From Dichetophora obliterata (taxonomy: Eukaryota; Arthropoda; Insecta; Diptera; Sciomyzidae): a stretch of DNA of 64,000 nt. Location of the stretch: positions 13,777,467-13,841,466 of the forward strand of contig OY986436.1 in assembly GCA_963920525.1 (NCBI GenBank). Direction: 5' to 3'. Below, one piece after another: positions 10,887 to 21,843 of this stretch. A model generated the notes under the pieces. That model was given only the letters and a program-made list of their open reading frames with translations. It made no database searches and had not been told where the DNA came from. Positions within the stretch are counted from its first letter, which is position 1. Every line of letters begins with the position of its first letter. Made by a program: the position numbers and the translations under genes.

Positions 10887-13800
10887 CTGAAGAACAGAAT
10901 AAATTATTAAAAGAAAAATTAATGCCACGCTTTAGTGTGTGCAAGCTTAAAGGATATGATTACGATGCACAGTGTGCGATTTGACCAATCAAGGAGGTCA
11001 AAATTATAAATTTTTGTTATGATTTCTTGGCTCATTTCTAAAGAAATATTGTTTCGGAGTTAGGATCTATCTCAAATACCCTTTGGTTACAGGATGTTTT
11101 ATTGAATTGCCTAAGGGTAAAATTTACACTTTAAGTTTTGACTTTGAAGCACTTAATTGTATTAGAACAGCAGAAAATTGTTTAACCTTCTTCTCTGTTA
11201 TTACAATTAATACCTTTTTTAGAAGAACATGCAGGCTTTTCGATTTTTAGGTAAAAACTATTAAATTCTTTATCAAAAATCTGTAAAAATACAAAAATAT
11301 ACAAGGTAATATTTATTCAGAACTAGCGAAACTCGGCATGTTGCTGCTATGCCCCCGTTGCCAAACACCTGATAAAATGTTATCAGGAAACTGCATGTGT
11401 AAATTGTGGTCGAATACTGATGTCCGTAGCTGTGCGACTTATACAGTGGTGGTCACGAATTAAGCACATTTAAAAAAGTAAAGTGAATACTTATATTTTC
11501 CATTTATTTGTTGTTAATTTTTAATTAACTTTTTTTTAGTGTATATATTATGTCTTCTTTATTTCTTATATTTATTTTTTCATTTCAAAACTTTTTCTTA
11601 TAGGACTTAAAATCAAATAAAATTTAAAAATAAGCATTTCCACTTGGTCATGAATTTAGCACACGAGCGAAAAAATGTCTAGTATGAAAAATATAATCAA
11701 AATTGATTGCATAAAACTCAATACTTCGTAGGAAATCCCTTATTCTTAATTACTGCATCTCATATCCTTGGTAAACTTTTGACCAAAGCCTCACAACGGT
11801 ACTTTGGAATACTATACTGAATCCTTTGGATTTTCCTAAACAATTCTAGCAAATTTTTGGATTTTACTGTTAGTATTTGCTGCTCGACATCCCTCCACAG
11901 ATTCTCAATCGGGTTTAAGTCCGATGATTGCGATGGCCACTTCAAAATATCAATATGTTTGTCTTCCAAGTAACTCTTAACTATGCGAGCACTGTGCTTT
12001 GGATCATTATCCTGCATAAAACGCCATTAAAGTGGCAAATTATCCTCTTGAAACGGTATCATGGTATTGACAAGTACGTTTTTGTAAGCGTGCTGATCCA
12101 TTTTTTGGTAAATTTTAACAATCGGACAATCTCCGTGCCAAGAAAACGCCGCCCATACCATAACATTTCAGCCACCCTGTTTAATCGTCTTGAGCGTGTA
12201 CTTTGGATTGTGTTGCATGTTTTGAGGACGCCACACATATTGTTTGCTGTCAGATGCGAACCAACAAAACTTTGATTTATTCCTCCAAATCACATTTTTC
12301 CAAAAATTCGTTGACTTTTTAAATATTCTTTTGCAAACGCAAGACTGCATTTTATATTTTTTTGTGACTCATGTGGTGTTTGTTGGGCTATAAAGCTACG
12401 AAAATTGTTTTCATTCAAGCGTCTTCTTATGCCTTTTGAGGATACATTTATGCCATATTTTGATGAAATTTCATTTTAAATTTTATTTGAGGTCTAGAAA
12501 GGATCACTAAGTGAAGATCTAAAAATCAAATGGCCCTCTCTTGCTATTGTTTTTCGCGCTCTTGGTCGCTATTTTACATTTTGAATGCTATAATACTGCT
12601 CTACATGTTGTAATGCGTTATATAATAACTTTCACGAACATCTAAGAAGCAGAGCAATCTCTGAAACTGTGCTTTTACCATTTTTCATTTGCTGAATCAA
12701 ATGCCGCTGAGCCTCTGAACATCAGTAGCCTTTCGCCATATCTTTCTGCAATTTTTTTGTTAGAACTCAAATAGAAACTTAATAAATTTAGTATATCTTA
12801 CTAGTAAAGTTTAATTAACGAATATAAAATACGATATGGAACAGTAATTCTAACCTGTGCTAAATTCGTGTCCAGCATTTAAACCACATTGATTCATACT
12901 ACTTGAAATATGTCAGAAAATTTAAGAATAACTAAGAAACCAACTAACGGTACATAGAGTTAACTTCATAAACAATACTCAACAAAAAAGATTTGATTAC
13001 AATTCTCAAGCTAAGATGTCAAAAATTTCAAATTAGAGTTACTAACACAGTGTGTGCTAAATTCGTGACTAAATTCGTGCTAAAGCTATTCGATATCGAA
13101 AATTTGGGGGATGTGTGAGGTGATAAGCTTCTTTGTCTAACGCCCATATAATGTTTTCAGTGAAACGTCAAATGTAAATTGTGGTCGAATACCGAATTCC
13201 TATGCTTTGCGGCCTATAACTCCAAATCTATTCGATATCCCAAATTTGAGCTGTATGGGAGGTGCAACGCCCCCTTGTGCAACGCCGATAACATGTTATC
13301 AGTGAAACTGCATGTGTAAATTGAGTTCGAATACTGAATTCCGAGGCTGAGCATCCAATAACTCTAAAGCTATTCGATATCGCAAATTTGGGTTTTATGG
13401 GAGGTTAAACGCACCCTTGTCCAACGCCCATGAAATGCGATCAGTGAAATGGCATGTTTAAATTGTGGTCGAATTTTAAATTCCGAGACTGTACGACCTA
13501 TAACTCCAAAGCTATTTTAAAATGCAAGTTTTGATTGTGTGGGTGGTGAAACGCCCCCTTGTGAAACGTCCATAAAATGTTATCAGTGAAACGGTACGTG
13601 TAAATTGTGTTCGAATACCGAATTTCGAAGCTGTGCGACCTATAATTCCATAGCTATTCGATATCAAAAATGTTGGCTGTATAGGTGCAACGCCCTCTTT
13701 TCCAATGATAAAAACCTCCCAGGTATGTGTTTAATAACTTCCTAAAGTTTCATGAAAATCGGTTTAGACATACAGTGCCGAGCACTGAAATAGTAGTGCG

Positions 13801-16800
13801 TAATCGAAAAGCAGGTTTCGCTATATATCTTAACCCTATCAGATATCGATTCCGACCAGTATTAAAATTATGTTAACTAATATGTTGCATCCCTGTTGTT
13901 CGCAATTTAAAGCTGTCAAAAGTTTACTGTTACTTTGTAGAACAGCTTAAATTGAATTATCAGTTTTTCTAAGCGAGAAAAAAATAGTAGCGAACAAGAA
14001 AATCGCGTAAAGATTTTGTTTTAACGTCCAAATATTTATTAGTAATACACAAAAAGTAAGTTTTATTGTTTTTTCATATAAATTAAGCAGTGAAAAATAA
14101 AAATACTTGATTCTGTTTCCTTAAGTGGGCCGCGGAAAGCATTGCAGTGCAGAAAAGCGGGAGTTGATTCAAAGTCTAATAAAAAGCGGTAAAACCTACA
14201 AGGAAATAGAAACACTAATCCTCTACAATGAAATATTGTTCAAAAATGAGGAAGAAAAAATGGTAAGAAAACTCGTTAGGTGCGCAAAAATTCAAGCAAC
14301 AATGTCGGCTGTGGAGATCCGAGACGAGCTGAACTTGTCCTGTAGTGTTCATACGGTACGAAGAAGGCTACGGGAACATAATTTATTTTTCCGCAGTCCT
14401 CGTAAGGTTTCTCTTTTAAAGAAAAACCACATAGCACGACGTCTTCTGTTTGCTGAAGAGCATCTGACATCGCCTATCGAAAAGTGCAGGAACATACTCT
14501 GGACAGACGAATCTAAAATTGTGCTATATGGCAGCAAAGGGTCTCGTGAGTATGTTAGACGCCCACCTAATACGGAATACGACCCTCGGCTCACCACAAA
14601 AACTTTAAAGCATGGTGGATCTAGTATAATGGTGTGGGGCTGTTTTTTCTACAGAGGTATTGGTCCGATTCACAGGATTAAAAGCATAATGGATCAGCAC
14701 GCGTACGTCAATATACTGCAAAATGTTATGTTACCATTTGCTGAAGAGGACACGCCTCTGAAATGGATATTCCAGCAGGATAATGACCCGAAACACACCA
14801 GTAGACTTGCAGAGAAATGGTTTCGGCTCAATGGAATTGAAGTTATGGTCTGGTCAGCTCAGAGTCCTGACATCAATCCCATTGAAAATCTTTTGGCTGA
14901 TATTAAGAAAGCTGTATGGGATGCTAAGACAAAAAACAACAATGAACTTTGGCAAGTGGTTCAGAGCGGATGGCAAGCTATACCCTGAAGAGATCCGAGA
15001 CACTTGTGGATTCCATGTGGAGGCGGTGCTCAGCCGTAATTTAAAATAAAGGCAATGCAACTAAGTATTAATACTACAATAAACTAAACGTATAGAAAAA
15101 AACTTTACGAAATTTATCATTGTTCTCTAAATATTAATTTTTTTTTTCATATACTACTATTTTGCTGCTCCATGGAATTTTCATGTAAAACAGATTTTTA
15201 TGTAGAAATCATAAAATGTGAACATGCGAATCAAAAATTTTTGATATAGACATAGTTAGCATAGTAAGCTTTACTTTTTCAATGCATCCGTTGGCAAATT
15301 TATTTAAAATTTTTCATAGTCTGTAAAAGTATAAAATATTTGCCCCCACTACTATTTCAATGCTCGCAGCTGTATGTATTAAATTACCAAACTTTGGTAT
15401 TATACGATCAAAACCATCTGATATATAGAAGTTATATTGATTTGTTGGCAGTAAAAGTGGGCATGGCAGCATTTATATATGTAGTGAACGCTACTTGGAG
15501 CACCTATAAACCAAGTTTCACTATAAAAACGTGTACAACTCCGTAATTGGCGTGCTTTTGAAAAAGTGGGCTTAGATATAGTGCAACCACGCCTATTTTG
15601 TGTACACAGTTGCCGACAGTAACAATCTGGAAAAAAATACAATTTTACTTTTTTACGTTTGATAAATCAAACCGTTTGATAAATCCCTTTTTCATTTTAA
15701 GGATGGTAGCGCAAATTTGGTTTGTATGGTAGGTACCACGCCCCCTGTCTAATTGACACCAAACTTTACAGGAATAGTATCAAGATGTTGCTATAGTTTC
15801 CCTGAAAATTTTATAAAGATTACCAATACCCTAGTATTGGTAATTTACGTAAAAAAGCCGCTGATCCAATCTTTATAAAATTTTCAGGGAAACTATAGCT
15901 ACATCTTGAAACTATTCCTGTGATACAATACCAGGGTAATTTACGTAAAAAAACCGCTGATCCGTTTTGGTATTACCCTGGTATTGGTAATTTACGAAAC
16001 CTCCAAATTGAACTGAAGAACGAAATGTGCGTCTACATCGCTCTTTCGACTCTTCTTTTTTCCTAAACCTTCGTGTAGCAATTACGAACAAACACGCAGA
16101 AGGAAGTATCCAATTTGGTTTAGTCGTTATCACATTTTAAGCATCCGAACAAACCACGATCCATTAAACTTCAGTCTCCAAGTGACGGCACCACCATTCT
16201 TCAGCTGCATGACCTTTTTGACATATGGAAACCTTAACATAAACACACCATAAATGTCAGATCGATCTGTGAATAAATAGTAACGTTACAGTGTTCTAAA
16301 TTAAACAGCTTTTGAAATTGTTATAAAAATGGATAAAGAAGAATTTCGTGCCTTGATTAAGCATTACTCTTAGTTCAAAAGAGATAGAATCAGCACAAAA
16401 GATCAAAAAGCCGGGGAGCACCAGCACAGTGACCACTCCAGAATGTATCGGAAAAAATCCACGATTTTGTATTGGACAATCCGAAAGTGAAAGAGCGTGA
16501 AATAGCTACAGCCGTAGGCATATTAAGTGGGTTGGTGGTTTCATTTCTACATGAACATTTTGGTATGAAAAAGGTGACTGCAAGATGGGTGCCGCATTCG
16601 TCAAAAGCATGAACGCACTTCCCAACATTGAATTTTTGCGTAAAATAGTGAACATGGAAGAAACATGAATCCACTACTTTACACTAAGGAATAAACAAAG
16701 GAGTGGGTAGGTCCCAGTGGAAGTGCACCAAAGCTAGAGAAGACTCAACAAACGGCCGGAAAGGTTGCTGGCTTCCAATTTTTGGGATTCAAGTGGCATT

Positions 16801-19800
16801 GCGTTCATCAACCATTTGAGAAAACTACCAAAAACAACAACAACAATCAAAACGGCTATTACTGCAAATGATTGGACCGATTGAAGAACGAAATCGCAAC
16901 CAAACGGCCCCATTGAACGAAGAAAAAAATCATATTTTGCAAGATAATGCTTTAGCTAACAAATCGATCGAAACCATGGCCAAATTGCGCGAGTTACGCT
17001 TTGAACTGCTTCCTCATCCCCCATATTCTCCAGATTTGGCCCCCAGCGACTATTGTCCAACTAAAAAGGTGGCTCCAAGGAAGAAGATTTGCGACAAATG
17101 AAAAGTTCGAATTGAAAGATTTCTTGAGAGATCTTACTATTCAAAGGGCATTGCAATGTTAGAAAATTCTTGGAATAAGAGTATCGAGCTGAATGTGGAA
17201 GAATGAACAAAAATTTTGGCAAAAATCGAGTGTTTTTTTTATCAGGCCAGCAGCATCTTGAACGCTCTAGTAACTTCAACTTTTGATGAAATTTTTTGCC
17301 CTCCAGATGAAAATAGCTTCCAGCGCGTTTGCTCTGATATTGATTCACTACTTGCTATTTTTATTAGTTTCATAACTGCAGGGTCACGGGGTGTTGCACT
17401 ATGGTTTGAGTTAGTAATATATGAGGTTACTACTGGGTCCGAAGTTCTCAAAAGTTTTTTAAATATATCCGTGTTTCTTTTGGTTCTCGATTCCCTTATA
17501 GAATGGTCCAGCCTAAATTTGCGTAATTTCTTATGGCAGGACTCTTGCTCGTACATCTGACCAATTGGCAATGAGAAATTTTAATTATCACTAACAGGTT
17601 TTGGATACCAGTTCTAAAGTGAACGTATAAATTTGATGTATCATCACAATACTGTTTAAATACAGGTGGTTTTATTGCAAATTCACAAGTTAATGTACGT
17701 AATACAATATTAAATCGTTCGATTAGTCCGTGGTCGACACCAGTTATGTTAGAAATAATGGCAGCGTTTTTTAAAAATCTGTTTACACTATTCTTTTCAT
17801 TCGTTTTACCAACTGTTGGTGTTGGAGTTCCTAGCAGTAGCCCAGTTTCTGGCCTGAATCTGTCGGTAATCATTTTTTTTTTAATTATGAATTTATCTTC
17901 TTTACGACACAACCATTTTCGTAAATACAACCTGTAGGCAATGTGTAGAATATATTGCATTAATCTGATGAGTGGTCCAGCCTGAGCATGTTACGTAGAT
18001 AGTCCCTAAAAAATGCTTGTGGATTACTCGTGCGACGTTGAATCATTTCTGAGCTATTCATATGTTTGGGGGTCGCTTGACAAATATGTAGCACTTTTGA
18101 GTAAATTTATTTGATTCTAGTTAGTTGGAAAATTTTTCATCAACCATTGTTTCTTCAAATTTAACAATTTGATAAATTCGGCTTAGGTTGGTTGAATAGT
18201 TTTAGTTAGATTTCTGATACTTTAAAGCTCTTCCAAAAACCAATTGATCAGTCTCTTTGGCCAACTTAAATCTAATAGGCCCGCAGCAAGCAGTTGATGA
18301 CGTCCGTGGATTTTGCCACAACACAATTTTGTTGGTTATTATTATTATCAAAACCGTAAAGTTGTAAGGCCACTAATGATGTCACCAAAATATGTGAGTC
18401 TTCAAAATCGTCTTCGTTCGCCATCTGCTTGTATCTGCTTTGACTACTACTACATCACATCACCATTTAAAAACTATTGACAAGTTCTTAATGCTGTTTA
18501 TATCAAATGACCTTTTTAAAGAATAGTCTTAAGCAATAATCCGAAATCTTTAATTGCTTGCAGTCACAACGTGGAGGATAAAATAATTGTTGTGCTCGTG
18601 TTAGTTGCTAGAAGGATAGGTATTACGTATGCCTAAGGCTGATTTTTTTCTAATAAAGCGATATGAACGGCAGCTCACTTGTGTTGATTTTATTAAAGCC
18701 AACGCCTCTTCAGAATAATACTAAGATCGTAAGCTGTGTTGATTCTTGAAAAAAATTTTAACCTTTGTTGCTCTTTTTAGTGTTGAAAGAAGTTGTGCAA
18801 TCATACCAGAAAAATCTTTCTAACCAGACTGATGTAATTTAATTTTAGTGACATGACTTAACTCGCTTAAAGTGCATGCTCTTAGAAGTGGTTTTACTTT
18901 TATTGTTTTTGTCTTTTTTGGCCTTACACTTGTTTTGTACTTGCATTAGGTATATTAGGTTTATTAAGAGTCAATGATGAATTTAGCCAATTGCTGTACT
19001 TCTGAAAATATATGCTTTAAATGCGATGACACAGTTTCCACTTATTCTTATAGGTGATAAAAAGATATGAACGACTCTTTTTATTTCTTTAAGGAAAAGC
19101 GTTGATTCATTGCCAATACTAAACTTTGCCTTTAAATAGTCTCTTGGTTAACATTCACGTTAATACAGTCTCTTGGTTAACATTCACGTTAATAAGCTGA
19201 TGATCTTGGACTATTGTCATTTTTTAGGACACCATAGGATTCCATTTCTTAAAGAATATTTAAGGTCTCTTCCTAAAATGCAAATAGTATTTTGAAAATC
19301 TTCAAGAAGTAGCAGCTAAATTTTTGTATAAATTATTAATTGTTGCTTAAGTCTTGTTCTTATCTTTTCCTTATTTGTATACTAGTTGATGAGAAGTTAA
19401 AGTTATTTCACAAATTACCAAAAACTTTTAATAAATTGGATTATTTATGTCTTCTATTAAATTATACACTTTATTCAAGACTATATTCAGCGTAAATTTT
19501 GTATTTTTTGTTAGTAATTATACTTTAAACGATAAATTTCAACAAAAGGTACGAAGCTCGAAAAATTGCAAGATAAAGGTTTCGATGGGATTGAAATTTA
19601 AATTTATGAAATTTATTTTGTATGCATACATATTAGGGCGGGTCAAATTCTGGCTCAGCGAAATTCGTAAAATACATGTAATTTCAAGACTTTTTCTCCA
19701 CTACAGCATATACAAATTCTGAAAAAAAGCTGTGCGGACTTTCGTAAATAGATTCATACACATACATTCATACATTCATATTTTATAATTGAGAACAAAA

Positions 19801-21235
19801 TCTATTTACGAAAGTCCGCACAGCTTTTTTTCAGAATTTGTATATGCTGTAGTGGAGAAAAAGTCTTGAAATTACATGTATTTTACGAATTTCGCTGAGC
19901 CAGACCACCAAAAAATTCGTCCATACAAATTGACCCGCCCTAATATATATATATGATAGAGGAGTGTTTACGTAGCAAGTTAAATAGTTACATGAACGAT
20001 TAAGTTTTGAGAAATTTTTAAAACATGTACATCGCCGCGATTTTTAATAACAATTTTTTAAATATTTACATAGTAAATTATATAGTAACAATGATAATAA
20101 ACAATGATTCAAGAAAGCGTCGCAGTCGAAAAATAGTTACTAAAAATCGCCGCGATTTTTAATAGCAATTTTTCTTGTCTTTTAAATTCTCTTAAAATGT
20201 ACCAAAATAAAGAACTGCGATCTAAGAGGGTAAAAGTTCTTGTATATTTCGCGATAATTTTATGCAGTGGTTTTCGTGTTAAATTTAAGTATAATAATGT
20301 TATAGGTTAGATAAGCTTCCACACAAACTTTGCACTGAATTATAGAACTTTGGCGAATTTTATCTCCTAAACCATTCGAGACCGACATTTTATGGGACTT
20401 CCTAAGTTCCTAAGGGCCCATATACGTTTAATAAAAATGAATAAAAAATTATTTATGCCCTTAGTTTAGTACAGTTCTGACCATATGGGTTGGAAGATGC
20501 TTACAGGACTATATACATAGAATAAAATAAAAAAAATCAAAGAACATTACCGAATAGTTTTGGTTCGCATTATTCCCAATATTATCTGAAACTTTTAGTC
20601 AACATACCTACACGATTTTTGACAAAAAACAAATTATCCAAAAAAGTTCATGAATTTCGCTATTTCTTTCCTTCATGCTTAATTTTCTAATTCAAAACTA
20701 CATAATTTAATTCCTCAATTAGATATGACACAATTTCGGGCTCAAAAGAGTGCTATGAATCAATTCAACCTGCCAAGCATGAATCTCACCTGTGAATATT
20801 GTGCAAGGATTTGTTGTTTTATTTTACGCTCCTCCTCGGTCAGCGTGCGTTCCGCCACTGTTGGCAGCTTTTGTGCTTCAAGCAAACGTGCCAACTGCTC
20901 ATTCACGTCGACATCCAATGGCGATTTGGAAGAGGACACAACCTTCGGATGACAATCATGCCATTTATTGAGTATTTCTGTGACTAATTCCTGCAAGTGG
21001 TTCTCCTGTAAATAATACACTCATTTGAATCATCGATTTGAAAAAATGTTAACTTACGTTCACATACAAGTATCTCACTTAAAATACCCTCGACCGCATC
21101 GGTTTTCTCTTCATCAGTTTCATCTCCTTCAAGAATGCCAACGATATAGGCACCGAAAACGGACTCATCGGTGTTCAATTCGCGGAGTTTGTTGCTTAGC
21201 CAATCGATGAAGGCTGTGCTGGCAGTGGTACTCAT
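10623..21235 (-). CDS. CCDC43: CCDC43-like coiled-coil protein (complete, three exons)
   Basis: Exons 21235-21068, 21005-20790 and 10886-10623, all joined in phase 0 with GT donors and AG acceptors, give 215 residues, close to the human protein's ~220. Residues 1-56 (MSTTASTAFIDWLSNKLREL then VFGAYIVGILEGDETDEEK) and EGILSEIL match the conserved CCDC43 N-terminal helical domain. Residues 57-128 hold ELVTEILNKW and the Leu-rich LARLLEAQKL segment. Residues 129-215 form a charged coiled coil rich in Lys, Glu and Arg, ending KGERRR. The molecular function of CCDC43 is poorly defined. The start is the first ATG (21235); the longer frame upstream starts only at TTG. The second intron is 9.9 kb and full of transposons, while the first is 62 bp. 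Assignment is from remembered family features. Confidence 0.85.
10887..11329. other. CCDC43-like intron 2, 3' part
   Basis: AT-rich intron DNA; nothing recognised. Confidence 0.4.
11330..11443. repeat. array family A, left remainder before a transposon insertion
   Basis: Carries CACCTGATAAAATGTTATCA, AAATTGTGGTCGAATACTGA and GTAGCTGTGCGACTTATA. The unit stops at TA and resumes after the Tc1-like insertion with AAAGCTATTCGATATCG at 13083. Confidence 0.75.
11444..13080 (-). mobile_element. Tc1-like transposon with IR/DR-type ends
   Basis: TA-flanked (11442-11443 and 13081-13082). Each end holds two copies of a TCACGAATTTAGCACA-like motif ~200 bp apart: outer copies at ~11452 and ~13052, inner copies at ~11647 and ~12856. 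The left pair faces inward as a direct repeat and the right pair is its complement, an IR/DR layout known from some Tc1-family elements. The right outer copy has an extra partial repeat. The element splits one unit of array family A. Confidence 0.8.
11754..12739 (-). pseudogene. broken Tc1-type transposase
   Basis: Minus-strand pieces in different frames follow the Tc1 order: an N-terminal start (MAKGY), QRHLIQQMKNGKSTVSEIA, then after gaps KYTLKTIKQGG and QDNDPKHSARIVKSYLEDKH, and SSDLNPIENLWRDVEQQI near the end. The second Asp (QDND) and the Glu (PIEN) of the DD34E triad are present, but stops and frameshifts interrupt the frame. Relic. Confidence 0.8.
13083..13720. repeat. tandem array of ~142-bp units (family A), about 4.5 units
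   Basis: The GTGGTCGAAT landmark recurs near 13181, 13323, 13465 and 13608, giving a period of 142-143 bp. Each unit carries ATGTTATCAGTGAAAC, CCGAATTCCGAGGCTGTG, AAAGCTATTCGATATCG and an AACGCCCCCTTGT-like block. Continuous with 11330-11443 before the transposon insertion. Confidence 0.9.
13773..15372 (+). mobile_element. 1.6-kb Tc1-like transposon, well preserved
   Basis: Left end CAGTGCCGAGCACTGAAATA and right end TATTTCAATGCTCGCAGCTG are inverted; TA borders both (13771-13772, 15373-15374). It contains one long transposase frame on the plus strand. Confidence 0.9.
14125..14988 (+). pseudogene. Tc1-family DD34E transposase, nearly intact
   Basis: A 287-residue open frame. The N-terminal Met position is GTG where the family has ATG (GRGKHCSAEKRE follows). 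A shortened helix-turn-helix region (~20-90) comes before the catalytic domain: D128 in ILWTDESK, D219 in WIFQQDNDPKH and E254 in SPDINPIENL, with 34 residues between the last two, which is the classic DD34E spacing. GGSSIMVWGCFF is the conserved strand between them. The frame stops after WQAIP, where one-base shifts move the expected C-terminus into the other two frames (PEEIRDT, then LVDSMWRRCSAV, to ~15062). With the lost start codon, the shorter N-terminal domain and the late frameshifts it is probably inactive, but it is much younger than the other Tc1 relics here. Confidence 0.85.
15376..15760. other. intron DNA after the Tc1 element
   Basis: Holds pieces with AAAGTGGGCATGGCA and GGTAGGTACCACGCCCCC that resemble array family A in style. 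No gene seen. Confidence 0.35.
15762..15990. repeat. 65-bp inverted repeat followed by a short tandem duplication
   Basis: 15762-15830 (CAGGAATAGTATCAAGATGT ...) and 15866-15930 (... ACATCTTGAAACTATTCCTG) are reverse complements with a ~35-bp spacer. GGTAATTTACGTAAAAAA plus CCGCTGATCC occurs twice, at about 15838 and 15934. Confidence 0.75.
16018..16160. repeat. second copy of the family-A tail segment
   Basis: Matches 3000-3130 in order: GAAATGTGCGTCTACATCGC, then CGCAGAAGGAAGTATCCAAT, then GAACAAACCACGAT. Same orientation as the first copy. Confidence 0.6.
16329..17215 (+). pseudogene. mariner transposase relic
   Basis: Begins MDKEEFRALIKHYS at an ATG, then runs through frameshifts and stops: KIHDFVLDNPKVKEREIATA near 16455, KTQQTAGKVAGF near 16740, and ETMAKLRELRFELLPHPPYS followed by PDLAPSDY to ~17050. 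The last block is the hallmark of mariner (DD34D) elements. Terminal repeats were not found. Inactive. Confidence 0.8.
17230..17960 (-). pseudogene. unclassified insect mobile-element ORF, broken
   Basis: Two overlapping minus-strand frames (17960-17496 and 17571-17242) form one protein-like unit after a frameshift near 17500-17560. Segments: GLLLGTPTPTVGKTNEKNSV, ITGVDHGLIERFNIVLRTLT, MPIGQMYEQESCHKKLRKFR and LRTSDPVVTSYI. I recall this order (a xTGLDxxLIERFxxLL block, a PIGQxSEExxEAxxKxxxxxR block, a LLxSSDPxIxS block) from many near-identical insect proteins of unknown class that are probably transposon-encoded. The original element type is not clear. The sequence up to ~19400 may hold more of it, but I could not follow a frame there. 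Confidence 0.5.
17961..19630. other. CCDC43-like intron 2, unresolved repeat-like DNA
   Basis: No supported ORF. A 21-24-bp stretch containing CTCTTGGTTAACATTCACGT is directly duplicated at about 19140 and 19169. Confidence 0.3.
19631..19945. mobile_element. ~315-bp foldback MITE with TATTAGGGCGGGTC ends
   Basis: Arms of ~115-140 bp are almost perfect reverse complements, with matching runs such as AAAAAGCTGTGCGGACTTTC and CTACAGCATATACAAATTCT. The loop is ~60 bp. The right arm has ~25 bp (containing CCACCAAAAAATTCGTCC) that the left arm lacks next to its end, a post-duplication indel. Ends are TATTAGGGCGGGTCAA / TTGACCCGCCCTAATA. Confidence 0.9.
19946..20789. other. intron DNA before CCDC43-like exon 2
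   Basis: A direct repeat of AAATCGCCGCGATTTTTAAT occurs at about 20030 and 20146. Otherwise nothing recognised. Confidence 0.4.
20790..21005 (-). CDS. CCDC43: CCDC43-like exon 2
   Basis: 72 codons between the acceptor TTTACAG and the donor CACAG|GTGAGA. Contains ELVTEILNKW and LPTVAERTLTEEERKIKQQI. Confidence 0.85.
21068..21235 (-). CDS. CCDC43: CCDC43-like exon 1
   Basis: 56 codons from ATG to the donor CTT|GTATGT. A later GTAAGT is also present, but it would break the frame with exon 2, so GTATGT is preferred. Confidence 0.8.
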
Positions 21236-21537
21236 ATCCAATGGCAATGGTCAGCACCTTTGATTAGTTGGCAATATTTGCACGTCGAAGATAACGGGCT
21301 TGTGACAAAAGTACTCTACAGGATATTTAGTTTTCCTTTATTGCACTACAATTCAAGTTATGTTTTTTGCCAACAATTGTGTATTTTTTCTATTTATGGC
21401 CACTAAATTTCAATTTGGCCACCACCTCGACGAAGAAATAAGACTTTTTTTTGGCATTTGAGTCAGAAATTGCCAAATTGTCAAACGAGACTTTCACAGC
21501 GTACAGTAGTGGCGAGAAAATATACAGTAAAATCTTA
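21236..21537. promoter_or_regulatory. 5' region of the CCDC43-like gene
   Basis: The ~300 bp between the start codon and the MITE at 21538 should hold the minus-strand 5' UTR and core promoter. No TATA box or other defined element identified. Confidence 0.35.
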
Positions 21538-21843
21538 ATCCCAGTTTATACTTGTCAATAATTGACGTTCAAGTCTTGTGTTCGTTGTTGCGGGAATCGT
21601 TGCAAAAGTGAAAGAAAAAAACTGACCGTACCGTCAATTCTTGGGCAATTCATTTTGTGTTCGTTCATTGTCATGCTATTTTCAATTTTATTACTGCGGC
21701 ATCAGTGAAAACTTGAGAAGAAAAAGGGAGGAGTGAAAGAAACAATTGACCGTCAACTCTTGACGAGTGTAAATTGAATCGTCAAGTTTAAAAGGGAATA
21801 TGCAAAACTTGAACGTCAAGTCTTGACGAGTATAAACCGGGAC
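21538..21843. mobile_element. ~306-bp MITE with TTA target duplication (PIF/Harbinger-like)
   Basis: Ends ATCCCAGTTTATACTTGTCA and TGACGAGTATAAACCGGGAC (inverted, few mismatches), with arms continuing into TTGACGTTCAAGTCTTG on both sides. TTA flanks each border (21535-21537, 21844-21846), fitting the 3-bp TWA duplication of PIF/Harbinger elements. It sits ~300 bp upstream of the CCDC43-like start. Confidence 0.7.
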
